The notes beneath the pieces were generated by a model. The model ran no database searches, was not told the origin of the DNA, and saw nothing but the letters and a program-made list of their open reading frames with translations. A DNA stretch of 64,000 nt, taken from Spongiibacteraceae bacterium (GTDB taxonomy: Bacteria > Pseudomonadota > Gammaproteobacteria > Pseudomonadales > Dasaniaceae). Shown here one piece after another: positions 1 to 8,786 of this stretch. The stretch is taken from the NCBI GenBank assembly GCA_028280715.1, contig JANQLG010000024.1, forward strand, positions 62,001 through 126,000. The letters run 5' to 3'. A program made the translations under genes and the position numbers. The stretch's first letter is position 1. The number at the start of each line of letters is the position of its first letter.

Positions 1-659
1 TCAGGTAATGCGTCACTACCTATTGCCAACCCTGCAGTCGCCCATAAACCAACCTCAACGCGGTTAAGCCAAGAACCTATCGCTAGAATAAATAAACGAA
101 TTGCCCACTCTTTATGCGTTTTAAAATCGCGTAACACTAATGATTGCACCACTTTATAAATCACATAGAACATCACCACGCCGTAAATAGTACCTGGTTG
201 AAAAACAAACGGAGGTATACCTCTGTAGGGTGCCACACTCGCATTTTGAATATTGATGTCGTAATACAGAGAAAAATACAAACTACCCACCATCGCACCA
301 AAAAAAGCAATCGCAATGGTCGACATACCAATATATTTATGCCAAGTCTTTTTCTTATGCGTCAGCCCTAGATAAACCTGGTAAGGCGCGATGAAGTTCA
401 TCATGGCACCAAACACCATATGCCAAGCCATCAAATAGAATGCAGTTAAATTGCCTTCTTGACCAAACACAGGGTGACTGGCCTGCCCGTCAGCAATAAA
501 GTCAGCACCAGCTACCGTCGAATGCACCACAAAAGGTATCGACAAGAACCAGGCTCCAAATAAAAACATATTAATCGCAAAATTACGATTGGTTAAAAAA
601 TTGGGTAATGTACTGGTAGCGATGCCAGTAGAATTAGCTGTAGCTGAAACCGAATTCAT
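1..659 (-). CDS. DUF2306-like membrane protein, paralog 1 (C-terminus cut by window edge)
   Basis: The reading frame opens at an ATG at 659 and runs without a stop off the left edge. A clear ribosome binding site (AAGGAG) lies just upstream. It encodes about 219 visible residues with several hydrophobic segments. It shares the blocks AWHMVFGAMMNFI, WHKYIGMSTIAIAFFGA and HKEWAIRLFILAIGSWLNRV with the next two genes, so it is one of three tandem paralogs. The spacing of conserved histidines and the HKEW..R..ILA block resemble the DUF2306 family of predicted integral membrane proteins, whose biochemical function is not established. The histidines in or near membrane segments could bind a metal or haem, but that is inference. 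It has its own FNR-type promoter, described separately. Confidence 0.8.
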   Translation of the reverse strand, partial: MNSVSATANSTGIATSTLPNFLTNRNFAINMFLFGAWFLSIPFVVHSTVAGADFIADGQASHPVFGQEGNLTAFYLMAWHMVFGAMMNFIAPYQVYLGLTHKKKTWHKYIGMSTIAIAFFGAMVGSLYFSLYYDINIQNASVAPYRGIPPFVFQPGTIYGVVMFYVIYKVVQSLVLRDFKTHKEWAIRLFILAIGSWLNRVEVGLWATAGLAIGSDALP

Positions 660-743
660 AATAGCTACTCCTTTTAGTAAGCTATTCCCGCCTAACGGGT
701 AGTAGTTATAATCATCGCGTACACCTCAACGCATGTGTCTTTT

Positions 744-785
744 ATTTTATTGGAACACTTATTCTGACAATTTGATTTCAATCAA
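744..785 (-). promoter_or_regulatory. FNR/Anr box and -10 element for paralog 1
   Basis: Positions 772–785 read TTGAT-TTCA-ATCAA on the plus strand, a perfect match to the FNR/Anr consensus TTGAT-N4-ATCAA. A TAAAAT -10 hexamer on the minus strand lies at 744–749. Its centre is 32 bases from the centre of the box, the spacing expected for a class II FNR-activated promoter (box at -41.5). The predicted transcript start is near 737, about 80 bases before the ATG at 659. This points to induction when oxygen is low. Confidence 0.75.
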
Positions 786-852
786 AAAATCCGGGCGGAA
801 AGATGAGCATTAATTAATAATAACCTGCTATTTGTTTGACTAATTTTCAAAA

Positions 853-880
853 AAAACGCCGAGTATTCACTCGGCGTTTT
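853..880 (-). terminator. Rho-independent terminator after paralog 2
   Basis: An 11-bp perfect stem (AAAACGCCGAG / CTCGGCGTTTT) closes a six-base loop and ends in a T run on the minus strand. It lies 20 bp beyond the stop of the 900–1748 gene, so each of these paralogs appears to be a separate transcription unit. Confidence 0.85.
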
Positions 881-899
881 CTCTTTCACTTGTGGAGGG

Positions 900-1748
900 C
901 TAGTGTCGCATGTACATCATGGCTACGTAGGTGGCACTACCAATTGCCAATACACTGACACCTACCAGTGAAGTCACAAAAGGTGCATAGGCAGGCAATT
1001 TTTTATACGCACCAGCACGACCTAAACGCAGATACACTTCATAGATAGCTAAAGGAATGATATAAAAGCCCCAGGAATTAATGATGCCGATAACCTGCTG
1101 GCTAGGTAAAATATCTTCACCACCCACCATCGCAGTAGCTCCCCACCAACCGGCCATTACCCGATTCAACCAGGAACCAATAGCCAGAATAAACAAACGG
1201 ATTGCCCACTCTTTATGCACTTTAAAGTCGCGCTGAACCAGTGATTGAATAACCTTGTAAATCACATAGAACATCACTACACCGTAGATAGTGCCTGGCT
1301 GATAAATAAATGGCTTCAGACCATCACCTACCATATTGGCATCGTAGTACAAAGAAAAATACAAGGTACCTACGAAAGCACCAAAGAAGGCAATGGCAAT
1401 GGTCGACATACCGATATACTTATGCCAACTCAAACGCTTGTGTTGTAGCCCCAGATAAACCTGGTAAGGCGCAATAAAGTTCATCATCGCACCAAATACC
1501 ATGTGCCATGCCATCATATAGAATGCAAAGCGGTTACCATCCTGAGCAAAAACCGGATGTGCTCCTTCACCATCTAAAGCAAAATCACCCCCCGCGACAA
1601 TAGAATGGTAAACAAATGGAAGCGACAATAACCACGCCCCCAGAAGGAACATATTAATAGCGAATTTTTTGTCCGTTAAAAATTGGGGTAAAGAACTGGC
1701 GGTGCTACCGCCTGATCCTATTGTTGTGTTTGCTGGTGCAGCGCTCAT
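900..1748 (-). CDS. DUF2306-like membrane protein, paralog 2
   Basis: A 282-residue polytopic membrane protein, complete in the window, with an ATG start preceded by GAGGG. After a small soluble N-terminus (residues 1–28) there are about seven hydrophobic segments. Conserved histidines fall in AWHMVFGA (near residue 82), SWHKYIG (near 108) and VHKEWAIR (near 178), a pattern resembling DUF2306 proteins. Over its last 120 residues it is nearly identical to paralog 3 (IIPLAIYEVYLRLGRAGAYK and so on), which indicates recent duplication or gene conversion. An FNR box sits about 180 bp upstream and a strong terminator follows. The function is unknown. A respiratory or redox membrane role under low oxygen is inference from the regulation and the histidines. 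Confidence 0.85.
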   Translation of the reverse strand: MSAAPANTTIGSGGSTASSLPQFLTDKKFAINMFLLGAWLLSLPFVYHSIVAGGDFALDGEGAHPVFAQDGNRFAFYMMAWHMVFGAMMNFIAPYQVYLGLQHKRLSWHKYIGMSTIAIAFFGAFVGTLYFSLYYDANMVGDGLKPFIYQPGTIYGVVMFYVIYKVIQSLVQRDFKVHKEWAIRLFILAIGSWLNRVMAGWWGATAMVGGEDILPSQQVIGIINSWGFYIIPLAIYEVYLRLGRAGAYKKLPAYAPFVTSLVGVSVLAIGSATYVAMMYMRH

Positions 1749-1924
1749 TATGAATACCCTCGATTTTCAGTTGTCGATCTCAATATTGCGCTTTCAATAA
1801 TTCAAATCTATGTCATGAATCTATCGAATAGCTCAATGACTGATAACTCATATCATTAATCTAATGACCTCGGATTTGACTATATCAAACAAAAAAATCC
1901 AGAAATGGGTAATAACAAGTACAT

Positions 1925-1938
1925 TTGATACGTATCAA
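1925..1938 (-). promoter_or_regulatory. FNR/Anr box upstream of paralog 2
   Basis: TTGAT-ACGT-ATCAA is a perfect FNR consensus lying inside a 16-bp perfect palindrome (1924–1939). It is about 180 bp upstream of the ATG at 1748. No good -10 element is visible at the class II spacing, so the exact promoter is uncertain. A second, imperfect TTGAC..ATCAA element lies at 1876–1888. Confidence 0.65.
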
Positions 1939-2000
1939 AAAAAGGCAGAATAAATAGCTGTTGGAGAAATATTGATAAGCTAAAGATTAACAGAAAGTTA

Positions 2001-2028
2001 AAAATGCCGGGACAAACCCGGCATTTTT
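2001..2028 (-). terminator. Rho-independent terminator after paralog 3
   Basis: An 11-bp stem (AAAATGCCGGG / CCCGGCATTTT) with a five-base loop lies 65–92 bp beyond the stop of the 2093–2935 gene. It has A and T flanks on both sides, so it could work in either direction. Confidence 0.8.
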
Positions 2029-2092
2029 GGTATTGCTGTTTCGCGTTATTATTTACTGCGTTATTTGCTACATGAGTAGCGCGCTAAAACGG

Positions 2093-2935
2093 CTATCGCA
2101 TGTAAGCCATCGCCACATAGGTAATGCTACCTACCGCCAGCACCCCGACGCCCACTAAGGAGGTAACAAAAGGCGCGTAAGCAGGCAGTTTTTTATAAGC
2201 ACCTGCCCTACCTAAACGTAGATAAACTTCATAGATTGCGAGCGGAATAATATAAAAGCCCCAGGAATTAATAATTCCGACGATTTCTCTTGGTGGCAAA
2301 ATACCCTCACCACCCACCATTGCAGTAACACCCCACCAACCACCCATCACTCGATTCAACCAGGAACCAATAGCGAGGATAAACAAGCGAATTGCCCATT
2401 CTTTATGTACAGCAAAATTTCGTTGTACTAATGCTTGAATCACTTTGTAGATCACATAAAACATCACTACACCATACATTGCGCCCGGCTGATAAATAAA
2501 TGGTTTCAGACCATCACCCACCATATTGGCATCGTAGTACAGGGAAAAGTACAAGCTACCCACTGATGCCCCAAAGAAGGCAATCGAAATTGTTGTCATC
2601 CCAATCGCCCTATGCCAAGGCTTATTCTTTTGGGTAATGCCTAAATGTACCTGCAAGGGTGAAATAAAATTCATCATCGCACCAAATATCATGTGCCAGG
2701 CCAAAAGATAAAGCGCGGTAAGATTACCGGGTTGATTAAAGGCTCTGTGATCTGCCGCGCCATCTGCCACAAAATCAGCCCCTGCACTGAAGGCATGATA
2801 AATAAATGGAATCGATAACAACCAAACAGAAACCAGAAACATATTTATGGCAAACATTTTGTCTGTCATAAAACGGGGTAAGGTACTAGCGGTGCTGACA
2901 CGCCCACCATGAGTTGATGCTGATACAGAGTTCAT
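2093..2935 (-). CDS. DUF2306-like membrane protein, paralog 3
   Basis: A 280-residue membrane protein of the same family as its two downstream neighbours. The frame is open up to 3037, but I place the start at the ATG at 2935. It has AAGGAG at good spacing, and the resulting N-terminus (MNSVSAS) matches paralog 1 (MNSVSAT). The conserved histidine blocks AWHMIFGAMMNFI, PWHRAIG and VHKEWAIR are all present. The C-terminal half is almost identical to paralog 2, while the N-terminal third is more diverged. No FNR box is visible upstream. Instead there is a 16-bp tandem repeat, so this copy is probably regulated differently. The function is unknown. Confidence 0.83.
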   Translation of the reverse strand: MNSVSASTHGGRVSTASTLPRFMTDKMFAINMFLVSVWLLSIPFIYHAFSAGADFVADGAADHRAFNQPGNLTALYLLAWHMIFGAMMNFISPLQVHLGITQKNKPWHRAIGMTTISIAFFGASVGSLYFSLYYDANMVGDGLKPFIYQPGAMYGVVMFYVIYKVIQALVQRNFAVHKEWAIRLFILAIGSWLNRVMGGWWGVTAMVGGEGILPPREIVGIINSWGFYIIPLAIYEVYLRLGRAGAYKKLPAYAPFVTSLVGVGVLAVGSITYVAMAYMR

Positions 2936-3041
2936 GACACATACTCCTTCTACCCGCTTCACTGCAGTCAATTGACAACAGCGCAATTTTACCATTATTA
3001 ATGATCTAAACGCAGAGAATAAGTAGTCTCGAACCAATCAG

Positions 3042-3116
3042 CTCGTCTTAAAAAATTAAGTTAATATTTCCGAAAACTATATACGCGATAAACTGTATAT
3101 GTGATAAAAAGACGAG
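3042..3116. repeat. Tandem 16-bp repeat inside an 8-bp inverted repeat
   Basis: Positions 3075–3090 and 3091–3106 are two adjacent 16-mers (AACTATATACGCGATA and AACTGTATATGTGATA) that differ by three transitions. They are enclosed by CTCGTCTT (3042–3049) and its exact complement AAGACGAG (3109–3116). They lie 140–180 bp upstream of paralog 3 and downstream of the antiporter gene, and could be regulator binding sites for the former. Confidence 0.55.
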
Positions 3117-3157
3117 ACAAAAATTCCTTACTAAACACACCAATTTAAAATAACGAC

Positions 3158-4735
3158 TTAGGCTTCCTTCATATTATTCACCACATGCTCAGCAAAACCG
3201 GCACCGGCCTCGGCATAAAAATTAAAGGCAATCACACCCATTTCTTTTAATTCCTGCAGGTGATCTTCAAATTTTGCAACGGCAGCAATAGAACCTTCAT
3301 AACCGCAATCACGAAGCATTTTTGTCACCTTTACCGTTTCAGCATGGTTACTCAGCGCTAGAATAATTTTTTTCACTTGGCAATGGGGTAAACGCTGCCA
3401 TAAATCTCGATCACTGGCATCACCCACTAACACGTTGCGCCCCTCTTTAAGATGTCGTTTGGTTTTTATCGCATCCTCTTCGAAGCCTATCAATACATCA
3501 CCATAGGCATCATGTAGATAATCATAAGCACCGGTCCCCAAACGCCCCATACCCATTACCAAAATTTCTGCATTACCAATACTGATTGGCTGCTGCTCGA
3601 GAACGCGCGCTTCCGTCTGCATCTTATCTAACACATTAGATAAGCTTTGATACAGTTGCTCGGCATAGAGATTGACTATCGAACAAATCACAAAACTAAA
3701 GGACAGAGCCAACGCCAAAATCACTAGCCACTCGCCACTAAGCACGCCTTCACTCGCGGCAATCGCCAATACGATTAATCCAAACTCACTATAATTGTTC
3801 AGTGCCAGCGAACCTGACAATGCTGTCTGTACCCGTAATCGAAATCGTGTCATTAACAGAAAGTACAATATAGGTTTTATCAGTAACAGCACAGCCATAA
3901 CCAGTGCCATCATCCAGGCATCGCCTGACGGCAAACCGTATTGGCCGATAGACAAGAAAAAACCTATCAGCAATAAATCCTTGAGCATAAATAAAGTCTT
4001 GGCCAACTCGCTGCCCTTTGCTGTGCCTGCCAATATCGCTCCGACAAATAAGGCGCCCAAACCACCCTTTAAATTGACCAATTCAAAAAGCCCGTAGGCG
4101 CCATAAGCGAGAGCAAAGCCTGCCAAAGCTAACAATTCGTTATGTCCGCACTTCTTCAAAATCAATACTAGCCATTGCCGCATCGGAATAAATAACAGCA
4201 ATAACAAGGCATAAGGTGAAGGCATACCACCACCCATCATACTGAGATAGAAAACAGCCAAGATGTCTTGCATAACCAAAATACCGATAGCTATTTTCCC
4301 ATGCAGCGATGCCACTTCACCCTGCTGTTCCAACACCTTTACGGCAAATACTGTAGAAGAAAAACTTAAGGCAAAACCTATAGTGAGTGATTGGCTAATA
4401 CTTAGCGAATCCAGAAAACTCCAACCCATTAATTTCAAGCCACTTATAGCGACTACTATCAGCGCTGTCACCAACACCATATGTAAAGATGCTACCCCCC
4501 AAACAAAAGGGCGGATAAGAGAACGCAAATCGAGTTTTAGCCCAATGGTAAATAACAACAGTGTTACTCCAATATCCGATAGCGGCTGAAGATTAATACT
4601 GCTGATACCAGGCAGAAAAGACTCTAACGGATTCAATGCAAAGCCAGCGGCTAGAAACCCCACCATCGGCGGCATACTCATAAGACGAGCTACTAAACCG
4701 GCAATAAGTGCGATAACAATGATGACGATGGCTTC
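3158..4735 (-). CDS. Kef/CPA2-type cation:proton antiporter with NAD-binding domain
   Basis: A 525-residue inner-membrane monovalent cation/proton antiporter of the CPA2 family (KefB/YbaL-like). Residues 1–375 are very hydrophobic, with about twelve membrane segments and the typical MPPMVGFLAAGFALNP opening. Residues from about 388 form a cytoplasmic Rossmann (TrkA-N/RCK_N) domain with the dinucleotide motif GMGRLG and a following VLVGDASD block. The domain ends soon after, with no TrkA-C. The frame extends 14 codons upstream, but the ATG at 4735 has a GAGAGA-like ribosome binding site and begins the first membrane helix directly, so I prefer it. Kef-type transporters export potassium during electrophile or pH stress, but the substrate here is not shown by the sequence. 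Confidence 0.88.
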   Translation of the reverse strand, partial: EAIVIIVIALIAGLVARLMSMPPMVGFLAAGFALNPLESFLPGISSINLQPLSDIGVTLLLFTIGLKLDLRSLIRPFVWGVASLHMVLVTALIVVAISGLKLMGWSFLDSLSISQSLTIGFALSFSSTVFAVKVLEQQGEVASLHGKIAIGILVMQDILAVFYLSMMGGGMPSPYALLLLLFIPMRQWLVLILKKCGHNELLALAGFALAYGAYGLFELVNLKGGLGALFVGAILAGTAKGSELAKTLFMLKDLLLIGFFLSIGQYGLPSGDAWMMALVMAVLLLIKPILYFLLMTRFRLRVQTALSGSLALNNYSEFGLIVLAIAASEGVLSGEWLVILALALSFSFVICSIVNLYAEQLYQSLSNVLDKMQTEARVLEQQPISIGNAEILVMGMGRLGTGAYDYLHDAYGDVLIGFEEDAIKTKRHLKEGRNVLVGDASDRDLWQRLPHCQVKKIILALSNHAETVKVTKMLRDCGYEGSIAAVAKFEDHLQELKEMGVIAFNFYAEAGAGFAEHVVNNMKEA

Positions 4736-4911
4736 CATTAACTTCTCTCTATTTATGGTATTAATAACCGCACCCATACTTATAGATCCATTGTCTTCTC
4801 AGCGAGCATGGATGTCTTAGGGCACTATTTTGGTGGAATCTGTAAAAAATGCCTTTAATTTGAGCGTCAGAACACAGTTTAGCGACTGATAACTATCGGC
4901 GCTCAAGAAGC

Positions 4912-6552
4912 GTGCCTATAGTGAACAAATTAGTAGCGGCTGTTCTTAGTTTAGCACCACATCAGATGAAAACTTTTTTGCAACAAGTTACCAGCTTTCC
5001 CGCACTCATATTGATTCTCGGGTTAACGCTGTGGCTGGGCACCTCACTCCCGCAGGAGCTACTTCAACTCGATCAGCGATTATATGAGATCGCCGGGGGC
5101 AACCCAGCGCTCTCTCCACAGCAATACCTGAGCCAACCTGAATGGCTGACATGGGGCAAGCACGTGATTTGGGCAGCCGCATTATGTTTTTTACTATTTA
5201 TGTTGCCCATCCCTACAACCACTATTGCTTTCCTACTTGCCATACTATTTATCGCCAGCCTCCTTTTTACCCAGTTGAGCGCACAATTCAAACTGGGCAT
5301 CTGGTTACCTTTCGGTGTGCTTATTCAATTCTTGATCGTTAGCAGCCCAATTATTTTGTTCTGGGCTCATCGACGAAAAAGATGGCATGCGCTCACTCAG
5401 CAACGAGATGCGGCGTTAATGGAACTGGCCGAACACAAACGCCAGCAAGGTCAAATTGAACAGGCACTCACAAAGCTCAAGCAATGTGAACCTGGCAAAC
5501 TTTTAGCTGAAGCTGCCTATGAAATCGCCCTGCTGCAAGAGCAACGCCGCCAGTACAAGGCGGCACAAAAAACTTACCAGTGGATAAGCGGGTTTGCCAG
5601 GAGTTATAAGGATGTAGCCACTAAAGCAGCTGGTAATCTAGCTCAGGACCACTTAACCGAAGGCCTCGCGGCGACTCAAACTATCAACATCTCCCAGGAC
5701 CAAAAGAGGCAACCGGTATTAGGCCGCTATCGCATTGAGCGAGAACTGGGACGCGGTGCCATGGGTATTGTCTATCTGGGTATTGATCCAAAAATTTCAC
5801 GCCGGGTCGCCATCAAAACCCTCAGCTACTCAATGTTTGACAGCTCGGAACTGGAGGAAGTGAAACAACGTTTCTTTCGCGAAGCGGAAGCCGCTGGCCG
5901 TCTCAACCACCCAAATATTGTTACCGTGTACGACGTCGGTGAAGAGCCAGACTTATCCTTTATCGCCATGGATTATGTGCAAGGCCAATCACTCAGCCAA
6001 CATACTAACGAGGGCACGCTACTCGACGTTAGCACCGTCTACCAACTCATGTTGCAGGTTGCCAATGCGCTGGACTACGCCCACCAGCAACATATTGTGC
6101 ATCGAGATATCAAACCCAGCAACTTGCTATTTAATCCTGAACAGCACAGCCTCAAGGTTGCCGATTTTGGTATTGCTCGCATCGTCGACAGCTCCAGCAC
6201 TAAAACCGGTGATATTCTCGGCAGCCCAATTTACATGTCGCCAGAACAGCTCAAGGGACAAAAGGTCACCGGTGCCACCGATATTTACAGCTTAGGCGTA
6301 ACCTTCTACCAGCTGCTGACAGGCACTACCCCCTATTTCGGCGATAGCATTGCCAACCTGGCCTACCAAATTCTCAACAAGAAATACAAAAGTGTTAGAG
6401 AGCTGCGACCCGAATTACCGAGTAGCGCCACCCGAATTATTAACAAGGCCATGGCGAAAAACCCCGACAAGCGCTTTGCCGATGCTAAATCCATGTCACT
6501 GGCGTTAACCAATGCCTTAAAGCGCGATTTCGGAATCACCCCATCGCCCTAA
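4912..6552 (+). CDS. Membrane-anchored serine/threonine protein kinase
   Basis: A 546-residue Hanks-type kinase. Four hydrophobic segments occupy about residues 24–45 and 83–150. A helical, TPR-like stretch follows (about 170–245), and the kinase domain covers about 270–535. Visible catalytic features are the glycine loop GRGAMGIVY, VAIK with the ATP-binding lysine near 302, HRDIKPSN near 397 and DFG near 418. An SPEQ replaces the usual APE. The N-terminal layout resembles the end of CHASE2-sensor kinases (three closely packed helices before the kinase), but the large extracytoplasmic sensor is absent, so it may be a shortened version. The start is uncertain: GTG at 4912, or ATG at 4966 just before the first helix. 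An FHA gene follows 29 bp downstream, a likely phosphothreonine-binding partner. Confidence 0.9.
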   Translation: MPIVNKLVAAVLSLAPHQMKTFLQQVTSFPALILILGLTLWLGTSLPQELLQLDQRLYEIAGGNPALSPQQYLSQPEWLTWGKHVIWAAALCFLLFMLPIPTTTIAFLLAILFIASLLFTQLSAQFKLGIWLPFGVLIQFLIVSSPIILFWAHRRKRWHALTQQRDAALMELAEHKRQQGQIEQALTKLKQCEPGKLLAEAAYEIALLQEQRRQYKAAQKTYQWISGFARSYKDVATKAAGNLAQDHLTEGLAATQTINISQDQKRQPVLGRYRIERELGRGAMGIVYLGIDPKISRRVAIKTLSYSMFDSSELEEVKQRFFREAEAAGRLNHPNIVTVYDVGEEPDLSFIAMDYVQGQSLSQHTNEGTLLDVSTVYQLMLQVANALDYAHQQHIVHRDIKPSNLLFNPEQHSLKVADFGIARIVDSSSTKTGDILGSPIYMSPEQLKGQKVTGATDIYSLGVTFYQLLTGTTPYFGDSIANLAYQILNKKYKSVRELRPELPSSATRIINKAMAKNPDKRFADAKSMSLALTNALKRDFGITPSP

Positions 6553-6581
6553 ATTCAGACACAAAACTGAAGGAGCTCATC

Positions 6582-6932
6582 ATGATTACCCTCGCTCAAC
6601 TCGTCGATGATGTTGTCGTCAATAAATTTGCCATCGACAAACCCTCTATCAGTATTGGCCGTCACCCTGATAATGCACTGCAGATTAATGACTCTGCCAT
6701 CAGTGGCCATCACGCCATTATCACTGTGGAGGCTAACAAGTACCTCGACGGCGCCATTGAAATATTTCTTGAAGATTTGGGTAGCAAAAATGGTACTTTT
6801 GTAAACGGGGAGCCTGTCACCAGCAAACAACAATTGAATAACAATGACACCATTCGCTTCGGTTGGAACGAATTTAAACTAATCGACGCCGATGAGGATT
6901 CACTGGAAAGCACCACACTGATACTTCAGTAA
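6582..6932 (+). CDS. FHA-domain protein
   Basis: A 116-residue soluble protein made almost entirely of one forkhead-associated domain, which binds phosphothreonine peptides. The signature residues are present: GRHPDN (about 26–31), S..H in SGHHA, and GSKNGTFVNG (about 71–80). It has a strong ribosome binding site (GAAGGAG) and lies 29 bp behind the kinase gene, so it is very probably co-transcribed and either a substrate or a reader of that kinase. There is no other domain, so it may act as an inhibitor or scaffold. That role is inference. Confidence 0.9.
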   Translation: MITLAQLVDDVVVNKFAIDKPSISIGRHPDNALQINDSAISGHHAIITVEANKYLDGAIEIFLEDLGSKNGTFVNGEPVTSKQQLNNNDTIRFGWNEFKLIDADEDSLESTTLILQ

Positions 6933-7058
6933 CAGCATTAGCAGAAGCAGCCATTCACGCACAGCCCATGCCCTAGCTAATCCCATCAAAAATCTGGATA
7001 ATACGCCGCCTGTCGCACTATCGCGTTAACCTATCCGTCTGCAGGCGCATTATCCCGA

Positions 7059-8756
7059 ATGAAAGAGCATATTGTTGAATTAATTCACTCAGCACTGAAC
7101 ACCCTGATTGAAGGTGGCCAGCTGCCTGCTGAGCTGCAACCTCGCATCAATGTGGATCGTACCAAGGATAAAAGCCACGGTGATCTGGCCAGTAATATCG
7201 CGTTAACACTGGCCAAGCCTGCAGGCAAACCCCCTCGCGATGTCGCACAACTGATTATCGACGCGCTGCCCACCTCCGACCAATTGAGCAAGGCAGAAAT
7301 CGCCGGCCCCGGATTTATTAATTTTTTCCTCAATAAAGCGGCTGCCAGCCAGGTGATCAAAGATATTCTTGCAGCCGGCAAAGAATACGGTCGCAGCAGC
7401 GAAGGCCAGGGTAAAAAAGTCCAAGTTGAATTTGTTTCTGCCAACCCCACTGGCCCCTTACACGTAGGCCATGGTCGCGGTGCCGCTGTTGGTGACAGTA
7501 TCTGTCGATTATTGGAAGCAACGGGCTGGGATGTAACAGCCGAGTTTTACTACAACGATGCCGGTCAGCAAATTAATAATCTGGCTATATCCGTTCAATC
7601 CCGCTGCAAAGGATTAGGGCCGGATGATGAAAGCTGGCCTGCAGATGGTTATCGTGGTGAATACATTATCGATGTAGCCAAAGCCTATATGGCAAAGGAA
7701 ACTATCGACGCGACAGATAAGCACGTCACGGGTCTCGGGGACGCTGAAGATTTGGAAGCTATTCGCGACTTCGCTGTTGCCTATTTACGCCGTGAACAGG
7801 ATCTAGACCTTAAAGCCTTTGGTGTCGATTTCGATGTGTATTTTTTGGAATCTTCGCTCTACAGTGATGGCAAAGTAGAAGATACCGTTCAGCAATTGAT
7901 CGACAGCGGTCATACCTATGAAAAAGATGGCGCACTGTGGTTAAAAACCACTGACTTCGGTGATGATAAAGATCGTGTAATGCGTAAATCTGAAGGCGGT
8001 TATACCTACTTTGTTCCAGATGTCGCCTACCACCTGGATAAATGGCAGCGCGGTTTTGAACGTGTGGTAAACGAGCAAGGGGCTGATCACCACAGTACCA
8101 TTACTCGTGTCCGCGCAGGTATTCAGGCGGTGAGTGAAAAAAATCAGCTAAACATTCCACAAGGCTGGCCCGACTACGTACTACACCAAATGGTGCTGGT
8201 AATGCGCGGCGGCGAGGAAGTGAAAATCTCCAAACGCGCTGGCAGCTATGTCACCTTGCGCGATTTGATTGATGAAGTGGGCCGTGATGCCACGCGTTAT
8301 TTCCTGGCGGCACGCGCAGCTACATCACAGCTGACCTTCGATATCGACCTGGCGATCTCAGAAACCAATGATAATCCGGTTTATTACATTCAATACGCCC
8401 ACGCCCGAGTTTGCAGCGTAATGAGAAAGCTTACCGAAAATGGTTGGAGCTGGTCTGCTGAACAACACAGCAATTCATTAGAAGTGTTAGAAGAAGACGG
8501 CGAAAAGGAAATCATGAAAAAATTATCAGCGTATCCCGAGCTGGTAAAAAATGCTGCCACTCAGTGTGAACCTCACTCCATCGCCAATTACTTGCGAGAA
8601 CTTGCTGGCGACTTCCACAGCTACTACAACGCGCACAAGATGTTAGTTGAGGATGAAAGCCTACGTAATGCCCGTCTCAGCTTAAGTGAGGCGGTTAGAC
8701 AGGTCTTGGCAAACGGATTGGATTTATTAGGTGTATCGGCACCAAAAGAAATGTAG
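7059..8756 (+). CDS. argS: Arginyl-tRNA synthetase
   Basis: A 565-residue class Ia aminoacyl-tRNA synthetase, close to the 577 residues of the E. coli enzyme. It charges tRNA-Arg in the cytoplasm. The Arg-tRNA synthetase N-terminal domain (about 1–90) is followed by the HIGH-type motif HVGHGRGA near residue 133. The KMSKS-type loop appears as KISKRAG near 388, and the C-terminal DALR anticodon-binding domain ends the protein. The ATG at 7059 starts the conserved MKEHIVELI. The next genes in the same direction are a SPOR-domain gene and hslVU, an arrangement typical of pseudomonad-like gammaproteobacteria, although two minus-strand genes are inserted here between argS and the SPOR gene. Confidence 0.97.
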   Translation: MKEHIVELIHSALNTLIEGGQLPAELQPRINVDRTKDKSHGDLASNIALTLAKPAGKPPRDVAQLIIDALPTSDQLSKAEIAGPGFINFFLNKAAASQVIKDILAAGKEYGRSSEGQGKKVQVEFVSANPTGPLHVGHGRGAAVGDSICRLLEATGWDVTAEFYYNDAGQQINNLAISVQSRCKGLGPDDESWPADGYRGEYIIDVAKAYMAKETIDATDKHVTGLGDAEDLEAIRDFAVAYLRREQDLDLKAFGVDFDVYFLESSLYSDGKVEDTVQQLIDSGHTYEKDGALWLKTTDFGDDKDRVMRKSEGGYTYFVPDVAYHLDKWQRGFERVVNEQGADHHSTITRVRAGIQAVSEKNQLNIPQGWPDYVLHQMVLVMRGGEEVKISKRAGSYVTLRDLIDEVGRDATRYFLAARAATSQLTFDIDLAISETNDNPVYYIQYAHARVCSVMRKLTENGWSWSAEQHSNSLEVLEEDGEKEIMKKLSAYPELVKNAATQCEPHSIANYLRELAGDFHSYYNAHKMLVEDESLRNARLSLSEAVRQVLANGLDLLGVSAPKEM

Positions 8757-8786
8757 TAACAAATCAGCAATGAAGGTTTTTGTTAC
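8756..8786. terminator. Inverted repeat between convergent genes
   Basis: GTAACAAA at 8756–8763 is exactly complementary to TTTGTTAC at 8779–8786. The pair spans the last base of argS and the stop of the convergent TPR gene. It may act as a bidirectional terminator, but the stem is AT-rich. Confidence 0.4.

Noticed and set aside
144..371. Histidine-rich small open frame on the plus strand
   Set aside because: It lies antisense within the partial DUF2306-like gene, and a similar frame recurs at 1245–1448 only because the paralogs are alike. No ribosome binding site.
1875..1889. Second FNR-like site TTTGAC-TAT-ATCAAA
   Set aside because: The half-sites are one base too close and one is mismatched, so it does not meet the FNR consensus.
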